Below are positions 33,158 to 40,453 of a stretch of DNA of 44,059 bases, in pieces. Under the pieces are notes generated by a model. The model was given only the letters and a program-made list of their open reading frames with translations. It was not told the DNA's origin and searched no databases. A program made the position numbers and the translations under genes. Numbering within the stretch: position 1 is the stretch's first letter; the number at the start of each line of letters is the position of its first letter. The stretch comes from Bacteroidales bacterium (GTDB lineage Bacteria; Bacteroidota; Bacteroidia; Bacteroidales; JAQUTK01), in the NCBI GenBank assembly GCA_028709785.1, contig JAQUTK010000031.1, positions 1-44,059 of the forward strand, read 5' to 3'.

Positions 33158-35770
33158 ATGAGAAACAAGACCTTATCCGTATCAACCAGGTTGTTTGCAG
33201 CTGCTTTCTGCCTGTTTGTGTTTCCTGCTCAACAGATGGATGCGGAAGCATCCTTTGTCAAGACCATATCCTCTCCCGGGGGAAAGTTGGCTGTTACCCT
33301 CACGCTTGATAACGGAAATCTTTCCTACACCACGGCCAAAGATGGAAAGACCGTGATAGATAGCTCTGCACTCGGTCTGGATCTGACCACAGAATCCTTT
33401 TCTACCGGATTGACCTACGTGTCTGACTCTGTTGTCTCCATCGACGAGACTTATTCTTTGCCATCAGGAAAATCCTCTCTCTATATAAATAAGTGCAACC
33501 AATTTTTTCTGAACCTCTCTCATAATAGCCATTCTTTTACAGTCATATTCAGGGTGTATGATGAAGGAGTGGCCTTTCGCTACCAACTCGCCAGGTATGG
33601 CGGGCTGATCAAAGCAACCGTATTGCAGGAAAAAAGCGAGATCCGCATTCACGACTTTGAAACCTGCTGGGGAATGAAGTTTGCGACAAGGAAAACAGAT
33701 AATACCTATGCCTATCATTATTCCTATGAAGAATATTATGTGAAACGTTCATGGCCTGATGTGCTCACGGACGACACCCGCCTTTTGGCACCATTGATGG
33801 TACGCGATAAGAATGATACATATTTTCTGATCACCGAAGCAGCTAATTATGGTACCTATTCCGTCTCAATGATTGAAGGACGACAGGCGACCGGACTCTT
33901 CGGATTTGTACAAGCAGGAAATAGCTCCAGAGGTTATTTGGAACAAGTGAATCATGAGCTGCTTGTTGCTCTTCCATTTCAGACACCCTGGAGATGCGCC
34001 ATTATTGGCACTACATCCACAATAGCAGAATCGTCGATGATAGAAAATCTGAATCCGCCGACCAAACTGACCGATCTTTCCTGGATCAAGCCGGGAAGGG
34101 CTTCATGGGATTGGGGAGGCGAGGAGGCGAACAACAGCGTCGGTCTGGCCGTGGCAAAGAAATACATTGATCTGGCAGCAAAGATGGGTTGGGAATACTT
34201 TACGCTCGATGATGGATGGGCCGGCCCGGCTGCTGATTACAAACTGAAGGATATCACGGACTATGCCACAGAAAAGGGGGTGAGCGTCATTCTTTGGGCT
34301 GGTCAGGGCACTTTTACCAATAACCTGTATGAGATCAGACAGAAACTTCAGGAATGGGCTGATCTTGGTTTCAAAGGGATTAAAGTAGATTTCTGGGATG
34401 ATGATTCCAAATCGATGATTGAGAAATACGACAAACTGATTCAGGCGGCGGGTGATAAGCATTTGGTGGTCGATCTGCACGGTGCGACCAAACCTTCCGG
34501 ACTTCGCCGTTACTGGCCACACCTGCTGACGAGCGAAGCGGTAATGGGTGGAGAAATGTATCTCTTTAACACGTCCATGATGACTGCTGTACACAATATC
34601 AATCTGCTGTTGATACGCAACAGCATCGGCCCTATGGATTATACACCGGGTGATTTTGCCAGAAAGAATGGGAACATCAAACAAAATACGACCTGGGCAC
34701 ATCAGCTCGCTTTGTTGACAGCGTATGAGTCGGGGCTTCAGCACTACAACGATTCCCCTAACAATTATGCCAACCATATTGCCGAAAGTTTCCTCAAGCG
34801 GATCCCCGCTGCCTGGGACGAAACCAAACTGATAGAAGGTATCCCTGCCACCTATGCGACGATAGCACGTCGCAAAGGGAACGATTGGTTTGTCGCGTCT
34901 CTGAGCAATCTGAGCCGTCAGGTGTCGCTGCCTTTGACCTTTCTGAAAGCCGGACAGACCTATTATGCCTATATCTATAAGGATGGAGCCTGCAAGTCGG
35001 AGATTGCTTTCGAGTACAAGGCCGTTACCTCCGAACAGACACTGACTATTCCGGTCTTAGCTACCGGTGGTTTTTCTATTCATTTCTCCACAAAGGCTGA
35101 TTACGCACAACCTGTCGTTGCCAAATACGAGGCTGAATCGACTTCCAATACTTTGAGCTCCGGTGTTGAACGAATTACGGATAGTAAAGGACTCTGTTCG
35201 GGAGGCTCTCAAGTAAATAATCTCGGACAAAACCGGGTGCTTCGTTTCAACCGTATCGTTGCTGATTCTGCCGGCAAATATATCGTTACCGTCTATTATA
35301 TGACAGCGGGAGACCGAAATGCAATGATTTCTGTCAATGGAGCATTACTCGGTACGTATACGTTTGTTTCCACTGGTTCGTTTAGTGGTGATGGACTAGG
35401 CATGCAGCAATTTGAGGTAAATCTCAATGAAGGGAATAACGTATTCCAAATAGCTGCCGGCGACTACTGGTGTCCAAACTTTGACCGCATCACAGTGCAG
35501 CGTGTAAAAGAAGATATTCCGACATCCGTGGAAACTCCGCAATCGGAGTCCGGTATCTCTGTCTATAGCACCGAACAGGGGATTTGTATCTCTCAGGATC
35601 AGAATAGCGTGCTCACGTATTCCATCTACGATACTGCGGGCAGATGTGTTGCGTCGGGTAAGACGTCCGATTCTTCCTGTCGGATCTCCCTGCCGGGAGG
35701 GATGACGTATGTGGTACGGGTATCAGCAGAAGGAGAAACAGTGGTGCTGAAAGTAGTTAATCCGCGTTGA
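33158..35770 (+). CDS. Secreted GH97 glycosidase with CBM-like and C-terminal sorting-like domains
   Basis: 870 residues with a signal peptide of about 30 residues. The N-terminal beta-sandwich (about 30-300) and barrel (about 300-560) are typical of GH97. GIKVDFWDD gives an aspartate nucleophile at Asp-411, and TSEAVMGGEM provides the likely acid/base Glu-466 (or Glu-460). An Asp nucleophile at this place marks the retaining branch, which includes the alpha-galactosidase of Bacteroides, as opposed to the inverting SusB-type alpha-glucosidases. After the usual GH97 end (FSIHFST), residues about 650-785 form a carbohydrate-binding-like beta-sandwich (YEAES...NFDRITVQRV, CBM35/CBM6 type). The last 70 or so resemble a type-A type IX sorting domain (SVYSTEQGICISQ...LPGGMTYVVRVSAEG). 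Both additions are unusual for GH97. It is monocistronic. Confidence 0.93.
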   Translation: MRNKTLSVSTRLFAAAFCLFVFPAQQMDAEASFVKTISSPGGKLAVTLTLDNGNLSYTTAKDGKTVIDSSALGLDLTTESFSTGLTYVSDSVVSIDETYSLPSGKSSLYINKCNQFFLNLSHNSHSFTVIFRVYDEGVAFRYQLARYGGLIKATVLQEKSEIRIHDFETCWGMKFATRKTDNTYAYHYSYEEYYVKRSWPDVLTDDTRLLAPLMVRDKNDTYFLITEAANYGTYSVSMIEGRQATGLFGFVQAGNSSRGYLEQVNHELLVALPFQTPWRCAIIGTTSTIAESSMIENLNPPTKLTDLSWIKPGRASWDWGGEEANNSVGLAVAKKYIDLAAKMGWEYFTLDDGWAGPAADYKLKDITDYATEKGVSVILWAGQGTFTNNLYEIRQKLQEWADLGFKGIKVDFWDDDSKSMIEKYDKLIQAAGDKHLVVDLHGATKPSGLRRYWPHLLTSEAVMGGEMYLFNTSMMTAVHNINLLLIRNSIGPMDYTPGDFARKNGNIKQNTTWAHQLALLTAYESGLQHYNDSPNNYANHIAESFLKRIPAAWDETKLIEGIPATYATIARRKGNDWFVASLSNLSRQVSLPLTFLKAGQTYYAYIYKDGACKSEIAFEYKAVTSEQTLTIPVLATGGFSIHFSTKADYAQPVVAKYEAESTSNTLSSGVERITDSKGLCSGGSQVNNLGQNRVLRFNRIVADSAGKYIVTVYYMTAGDRNAMISVNGALLGTYTFVSTGSFSGDGLGMQQFEVNLNEGNNVFQIAAGDYWCPNFDRITVQRVKEDIPTSVETPQSESGISVYSTEQGICISQDQNSVLTYSIYDTAGRCVASGKTSDSSCRISLPGGMTYVVRVSAEGETVVLKVVNPR

Positions 35771-35786
35771 GGCATGACGGATCACA

Positions 35787-35874
35787 CCCGGCTTCAGTGG
35801 TCAATCTGTGCTGAGGCTTCTCAAATCACTCCCGGCTTCAGTGGTCAATCTGTGCTGAGGCTTCTTAAATCAGT
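35787..35874. repeat. 44-bp tandem duplication across the stop of the MutS-like gene
   Basis: Two 44-bp units begin at 35787 and 35831 and differ at only three bases. The second unit overlaps the last codons and stop of the minus-strand MutS-like gene. Read on the minus strand the end of the gene is AAG CTG GGA CTG ATT TAA, and 44 bp later AAG CCG GGA GTG ATT TGA follows. So the duplicated piece carries a copy of the C-terminal tail and a stop codon. Confidence 0.85.
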
Positions 35875-37643
35875 CCCAGCTTCTGCATCAGGATGGAGGC
35901 ATTCATAGTCTTGCTGACACCCTGGTGCAGTTTGTAATCATAATGGATATCGTTGACGGTATGCGAAATTTCAAAGCAGACCGTAAAGAAATGTTCCGGG
36001 TCTTCTGTGGCGAGATTGCCCAGCACGAGGTCGTGTGTGGCTACCAATCCGGAGACCGGCAGATTGAGCATCTTCTTCAGAAACTTGAACGAACCATTTT
36101 GTTTGTCTTGCGAGTTGGTCCCTTTGAGCATCTCATCAAGGATGATGAACAGCGTCTTCCCTTGAGAAGCACGAATTGTGAGATCCTTCAGACGCAACAG
36201 TTCGGCGTGAAAGTAAGAGGTGCCTTTCGCCAGGTTATCCGTCGTCCGCATACTCGTAAACAGATCCATCAACTGACATTCAAAGTGCTTGGCGCAGACC
36301 ACATTACCTGAAAGAGCAAGCACCAGATTAACGCCTGTTGTGCGCAGGAAAGTACTCTTGCCGGCCATATTGGCTCCGGTCACAATGAAAAGGTTGTGTA
36401 TGTTGCTCACCGTAAAGTCGTTTTTCACATTCTTGCCTTGTATCAGTGGATGCCCCATCTCTGTTGACTCCAGCAAGGTAGACGTTCCGATCGCCGGTGT
36501 GCAGTAATCCGGGTGATTGACGCGAAAGTTTGCCATGCTGATTAGCACGTCCGCCTCGCTGACCGCATCCATCCAGCTCTGGATATGCTTCGCATGTTCC
36601 TTTTTCCACTCTCCCAGACGGTGCACCTGATGGAGATCCCGCAGATACAATCCATTGAGAATCACTTCAACCAGGATATTGCTTCGCTGATCAAAGCCTC
36701 CCAGTATCTTGTTCAACTGCGAGAAAGCCGTGAGCGCATTGTGACCTTCAAAGAGAGAAGTGCGGATCGCTTGGAGTCGTTCTGATGCAAACGGTTTCTG
36801 TTCGATGAGACGGATCAGGAAGAAATAGTTGCCGATCGCTTTCACAAACTGATCCAGATGCGCATGGATCCGATTGACCTCTCTCAGACAAGCCGAGAGG
36901 ATGATCAGCTGCGACAAGGAGACGAGCAACGCCAAACTGTAAGGCACCACTCCGAAGAAAGCCACGCCCCAGCAGCCGATCGTACCGATATTCATCGCAA
37001 ACAGCGCAATACGCTGCCACGGTTTCCCGAAAGGCGATGCCTCCTTCTGCCAGGCGTTGAGTCTTTCTCTATCCGTCGAAGTCATGTCATGTAAGGTGCC
37101 TGTGGCTCTAAACAGATGCATCCAGGCCACATCCTCCTTCAGCTCCTGTGTCGCTTCTTGCCGGCGGAGTATCTCCGCCTTCTCATCACAAGGAGTGAGC
37201 AGTCGTTGCGCGAGCAGCTCTTCACCTTGTCCCGTCACCGTTCGGTTCATCGCCTGAAAGAGGGACGAGTCACCGAAAATGTCGAGATCATTGGCATACG
37301 CATGTTCCGGATGGTTGTATTGATTTCCCTGCTTCAGTCCCGACCAGTTGCCGGAGAGATACGCCAGTTCCGTGCGGCTACAGTTTGCGAGCGCTTGCAG
37401 CAGATCGAGTTTTCTGACCATACGGTCATCCAGACGGGTCAGCAAAAGAAACAGTACCACCATCGGAAGAGTAATCAGAGACGCAGTCAGCGTCGCGTCG
37501 GAAAAATAAAAGGTAGTGCCATAGATAACGCCTGCAAATGCGAGGACTTTGGCAGCCGTCACGAAGTTTCTTTTGCGCGAGAGCGCCGTGTGCTGTGCCG
37601 TATAGTGGCTGATTGTTTCAGTATAAAAGGAGTTCAGATCCAT
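35865..37643 (-). CDS. Membrane-anchored MutS-like ATPase
   Basis: 592 residues. Four hydrophobic helices (about 30-47, 53-70, 212-228 and 234-252) precede a MutS-type core. The ATPase domain has Walker A VTGANMAGKST (about 421-431), the motif SMRTTDNLAKGTSYFHAELLRL, Walker B FIILDEMLKGTN with Asp-503/Glu-504, and an ATHD signature near 535. The mismatch-recognition domains I-II of true MutS are missing. Proteins of this layout occur widely in Bacteroidetes, and their function is not established; DNA processing at the membrane is one possibility. The C-terminus ends inside a 44-bp tandem repeat. No convincing promoter box is visible in front of the start at 37643. Confidence 0.9.
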   Translation of the reverse strand: MDLNSFYTETISHYTAQHTALSRKRNFVTAAKVLAFAGVIYGTTFYFSDATLTASLITLPMVVLFLLLTRLDDRMVRKLDLLQALANCSRTELAYLSGNWSGLKQGNQYNHPEHAYANDLDIFGDSSLFQAMNRTVTGQGEELLAQRLLTPCDEKAEILRRQEATQELKEDVAWMHLFRATGTLHDMTSTDRERLNAWQKEASPFGKPWQRIALFAMNIGTIGCWGVAFFGVVPYSLALLVSLSQLIILSACLREVNRIHAHLDQFVKAIGNYFFLIRLIEQKPFASERLQAIRTSLFEGHNALTAFSQLNKILGGFDQRSNILVEVILNGLYLRDLHQVHRLGEWKKEHAKHIQSWMDAVSEADVLISMANFRVNHPDYCTPAIGTSTLLESTEMGHPLIQGKNVKNDFTVSNIHNLFIVTGANMAGKSTFLRTTGVNLVLALSGNVVCAKHFECQLMDLFTSMRTTDNLAKGTSYFHAELLRLKDLTIRASQGKTLFIILDEMLKGTNSQDKQNGSFKFLKKMLNLPVSGLVATHDLVLGNLATEDPEHFFTVCFEISHTVNDIHYDYKLHQGVSKTMNASILMQKLGLI

Positions 37644-37731
37644 TGAGTTGTTTATTGTTACATGGATAATAACGGGGAAGCCCCTTTTTTATTGAAAAAC
37701 TTCACCTCAATCATACTTTCTATGAACTTTC

Positions 37732-37776
37732 CGTCATTGCACCCCGTCCGTCATTGCGGGCCTGACCCGCAATCTC
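37732..37776. repeat. Dispersed palindromic repeat, copy 2, with a partial unit
   Basis: CGTCATTGC (37732) is followed after 17 bp by a full element at 37749-37776 (CGTCATTGCGGGCCTGA followed by CCCGCAATCTC). It lies in the 325-bp gap between the MutS-like gene and the metallopeptidase-like lipoprotein. That gap otherwise holds a small GC hairpin with a T run at 37674-37690 and a -7 box at 37887. Confidence 0.8.
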
Positions 37777-37886
37777 CCTATGCGCAGGAAGAGTCGTTTG
37801 GCACAAAAGACCAGTTTCTCCGTCTGATTTGGATGATTGTAGTAGCTTTCTGTACGATTGTATAACTGCACAACCCACATTCACTC

Positions 37887-37894
37887 TATCTTTG
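37887..37894 (+). promoter_or_regulatory. -7 box of the DUF6055-type lipoprotein gene
   Basis: TATCTTTG matches TAnnTTTG, 74 bp before the start codon. A TTG 26 bp upstream is too far to be a standard -33 element. Confidence 0.5.
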
Positions 37895-37968
37895 CAGAAA
37901 AAAATCGACAATATCCCCAAAGGATGTTAGCGGCAAAACATAAACAATAATCATCAATATTAATCACC

Positions 37969-39264
37969 ATGAAAAGAAATCGATCCATCCAACTGCTTGC
38001 TTTTTCGCTGTTGTGTGCCATGATTGCGTGTGCACCTTCCAAAAAACTGATCCCACCGGGCAAATCCATCTATGTCATGAAAGACGATCCGGAGATGAAC
38101 CTCAAAAGCGACACTTCCCGTTACAGTTATCACCGCATGGCTTATACCGACGATATTGTTGTTTTCTGGGAGAAAGGATTTGGTGAAGATCCCTCCAAGG
38201 CACCCGATCTCAACGGCAAAAAGATGACCTTTGATGTTCAGAATCTGCTCAAACAGACCCAACGCTTTTATACCTATTACCGCGATACCCTGAAGTTTCT
38301 GACTGCGCCCTCCAAAGCAGATACATTCCGGATGATGATTGTGGTGAAGTATTCCGAAGAAGGTACCGCCTATGGCGGCGATTACGGTGGAGTCATCGGT
38401 GCGGCGTGGGCCTCTCCGGTACGTCTGCAAGACAAAAAGCTGAATGCGCTGGCGCATGAAATGGGACATTCCTTCCAGGCGCAAACGTCAATAGATAAGA
38501 AACAGTGGACCGGTGGCGGAGGTATCATGGAAATAGCTGCTCAGTGGTTTCTTTGGCAGGTCAATCCGGATTGGGTGACGGATGAGAATTATCACTGGAA
38601 GGCCTACATGAAAGAGACCCATTTGTCCTTGTTTCATTACAAAAACATGTATCGCGCACCTTATATGTTGGAGTATTGGTGTGACAAACACGGAGTTGAT
38701 CTGATCAGCAAATTGTGGAGCAGTGGTAAGAAGGGGGAAGACATCGTGCAAACGTACCAGCGTCAGACTTCCATCTCGCAAGAACAATTTAATACAGAGG
38801 TATTTGATGCCTCCAGACGATATATCACCTATGATTATGACCGTGTACGCGATCGGATGAAACCGTATGCAAACAAGCATTTCACTGCAATGGATAAGGT
38901 GGAGGATGGTTGGTACAAAATCGCGGATACCTGTTGCTTGCAGAATTACGGGTACAATGGCATCCAACTGGTGGTGCCGCAAGCCGGATCTCAGGTGAGT
39001 ATTCAGTTTGAGGGACTGGAGACGCAGGCGAAGGGCGGCTGGCGATACGGGCTGGTGGCTTCAGACAAAGAGGGTAATCCAACGTACAGTGATATGTACA
39101 GTGATCCGAAGGGAACCATACTGTATCAGGTGCCATCCAATACGGCTTATCTCTGGCTGGTTGTGACCGGCGTACCCGACGAACATTCACTCAGTGACAA
39201 GCAAACCTGGCCTTACAAAATAAAGATGAAAGGAACCGATCTGTTTCTCCAACAGGCACGGTAA
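37969..39264 (+). CDS. DUF6055-type lipoprotein with HExxH metallopeptidase motif
   Basis: 431 residues with a lipoprotein signal; the lipobox MIAC puts the lipidated cysteine at residue 21. Ala follows the cysteine and there is no acidic run, so it probably stays on the periplasmic face of a membrane. The central domain contains LNALAHEMGHSFQ, giving zinc ligands His-163 and His-167 with catalytic Glu-164. Glu-188 in GIMEIAAQWF is a likely third ligand, as in gluzincins. This fits the DUF6055 family. A C-terminal beta-rich domain follows from about residue 310. A zinc protease or glycoprotein-directed peptidase is likely, but no substrate is known. It is monocistronic between repeat-bearing gaps. 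Confidence 0.85.
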   Translation: MKRNRSIQLLAFSLLCAMIACAPSKKLIPPGKSIYVMKDDPEMNLKSDTSRYSYHRMAYTDDIVVFWEKGFGEDPSKAPDLNGKKMTFDVQNLLKQTQRFYTYYRDTLKFLTAPSKADTFRMMIVVKYSEEGTAYGGDYGGVIGAAWASPVRLQDKKLNALAHEMGHSFQAQTSIDKKQWTGGGGIMEIAAQWFLWQVNPDWVTDENYHWKAYMKETHLSLFHYKNMYRAPYMLEYWCDKHGVDLISKLWSSGKKGEDIVQTYQRQTSISQEQFNTEVFDASRRYITYDYDRVRDRMKPYANKHFTAMDKVEDGWYKIADTCCLQNYGYNGIQLVVPQAGSQVSIQFEGLETQAKGGWRYGLVASDKEGNPTYSDMYSDPKGTILYQVPSNTAYLWLVVTGVPDEHSLSDKQTWPYKIKMKGTDLFLQQAR

Positions 39265-39302
39265 CGTGTGTCAAACAGTCCTGACTGCGTAGTTCAGACA
39301 GT

Positions 39303-39334
39303 CCTGACCGGTTGCTTTAAACAACCCGGTCAGG
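39303..39334 (+). terminator. Hairpin after the DUF6055-type gene
   Basis: CCTGACCGGTTG (39303-39314) pairs with 39322-39334 with one bulged G. Just before it, ACAGTCCTGAC is directly repeated at 39275-39285 and 39298-39308. No T tract follows, so it is a structured messenger end more than a classic terminator. Confidence 0.45.
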
Positions 39335-39366
39335 TTGCGTCAGCGCAGAGACTGCTGCGCGAACAA

Positions 39367-39426
39367 AAACATACGGAAGAGTTTTCTGTTGCATAAGCAT
39401 CCGACAGAAAACTCTTCCGTATGTTT
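39367..39426 (+). terminator. 23-bp perfect hairpin
   Basis: 39367-39389 pairs without a mismatch with 39404-39426 around a 14-nt loop; A-rich bases precede and TTTATTT follows, so it could terminate in both directions. It is the longest perfect stem I found in the window. It sits in a 409-bp gap that also holds a hairpin at 39303 and a repeat array at 39485. Confidence 0.75.
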
Positions 39427-39484
39427 ATTTGGCCCATTTATACCAGCTTGCCTATGCTTGTGCTTTTTCATCCAACTTTCTGTT

Positions 39485-39548
39485 CGTCATTGCACTCCCG
39501 TCCGTCATTACACTCCTGTTCGTCATTGCGGGCTTGACCCGCAATCTC
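39485..39548. repeat. Dispersed palindromic repeat, copy 3, with two partial units
   Basis: CGTCATT recurs at 39485, 39503 and 39521, an exact 18-bp period. The first two units are truncated (ending ...CACTCC) and the third is the full palindromic element. Copies 2 and 3 therefore share the arrangement of partial units 5' of a complete one. Confidence 0.8.
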
Positions 39549-39673
39549 TAATAAGCAATCAGCAATCTCCAATCCTCACGAAGAGGGATGCTTATCCAAC
39601 TTTCGGCCACTTTTGTTGGGAGTTGCGCCGATTGTTACTACTTTAGCAGCATCAAACCATAAGTACCCAGACC

Positions 39674-40453
39674 ATGAAACAATATTTTAAGTTCTCCATA
39701 CCCACGTTTGTTCTACTGATTTCCCTCGTTCTCCCTGCTTTTGTGACCGCACAACAGAAAGTCGAATGGGCTCCCCGGGTGGTGCCCGATCATGCCGCTG
39801 GCTTTTCTTTTCACCGTCCGACGCTCGGTGGTATCTTTCGTGTCGGTTTGCAAAAAGGCAACGATAGCTTCTGGCTGGGCGAACGCGATGGAGTGGAAGA
39901 AAAGGACGTGAACGGAGTACTTGTCTATACGGTCAAAGAACCCTGGGGCGGAGGTACGCTGTTCTTGCGTGCCGCCAGACTCAGTACCACCGACGGAGTG
40001 GTCATGCAGGTGGAAGCATCGGGACTGCCCGACAGCGTCATGCTGATCTGGTCTTTCGGAGGCTGCTATGACCGCAAGGTCGATCCGAAAGAGGCACTCC
40101 GGCTGCAGCCCGACTATTGCAAAGACAATGTCTTCAGTGTCGAGGGCAATTCGTTTACCGCTTATTACGGCACCACGATGGATCTGAAACTCATGATGGG
40201 AGTGGTGCCTCCCGGCGAGATTCGTCTTTCCGATGCCCGGCAGCAAACGACCCCGCTGCGCTTCTTCCAATCCGGCAAGAAGACTGATGCGCCGGCTTTG
40301 ACAGGAAGATATCTGCTCAAAAAGGGAGCGAAGAGCTATTTCTGTTTCTATGTGCAAAATGCAAAATCGGATTACAATTACTACAGGCTTTCCGAACTCT
40401 TTCGCAAAGCGTCTTCCGGGAGTCTTCAGACCGACAAACTCAGTAAACAATGA
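39674..40453 (+). CDS. Short DUF4450-domain secreted protein
   Basis: 259 residues with a signal peptide ending FVTAQ near residue 27. The sequence (VEWAPRVVPDHAAGFSFHRPTLGGIFRVGLQ... LWSFGGCYDRK) corresponds to the DUF4450 module, which in Bacteroidetes normally forms the N-terminal part of much larger glycan-active proteins. Here the protein ends soon after the module. Its stop overlaps the start of the GH28 gene in an ATGA arrangement, so the two are translationally coupled. This argues for a working stand-alone protein, possibly a glycan-binding partner of the GH28 enzyme, and against a decaying fragment. GC content is higher than in the upstream genes. Family assignment is moderate. Confidence 0.75.
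   Translation: MKQYFKFSIPTFVLLISLVLPAFVTAQQKVEWAPRVVPDHAAGFSFHRPTLGGIFRVGLQKGNDSFWLGERDGVEEKDVNGVLVYTVKEPWGGGTLFLRAARLSTTDGVVMQVEASGLPDSVMLIWSFGGCYDRKVDPKEALRLQPDYCKDNVFSVEGNSFTAYYGTTMDLKLMMGVVPPGEIRLSDARQQTTPLRFFQSGKKTDAPALTGRYLLKKGAKSYFCFYVQNAKSDYNYYRLSELFRKASSGSLQTDKLSKQ

Noticed and set aside
37674..37690. GGGG-AAG-CCCC hairpin with a T run upstream of the MutS-like gene
   Set aside because: It faces the plus strand where no gene ends, and the stem has only four pairs; probably incidental.
37662..37865. Open frame of 67 codons before the DUF6055-type gene
   Set aside because: It is made largely of the second copy of the dispersed repeat (RHCGPDPQS) and low-complexity sequence.
39335..39646. 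Open frame of 103 codons on the plus strand
   Set aside because: It runs through the 23-bp hairpin and the dispersed repeat and contains the RHCGLDPQS-type peptide known from spurious frames; no ribosome site or family match.
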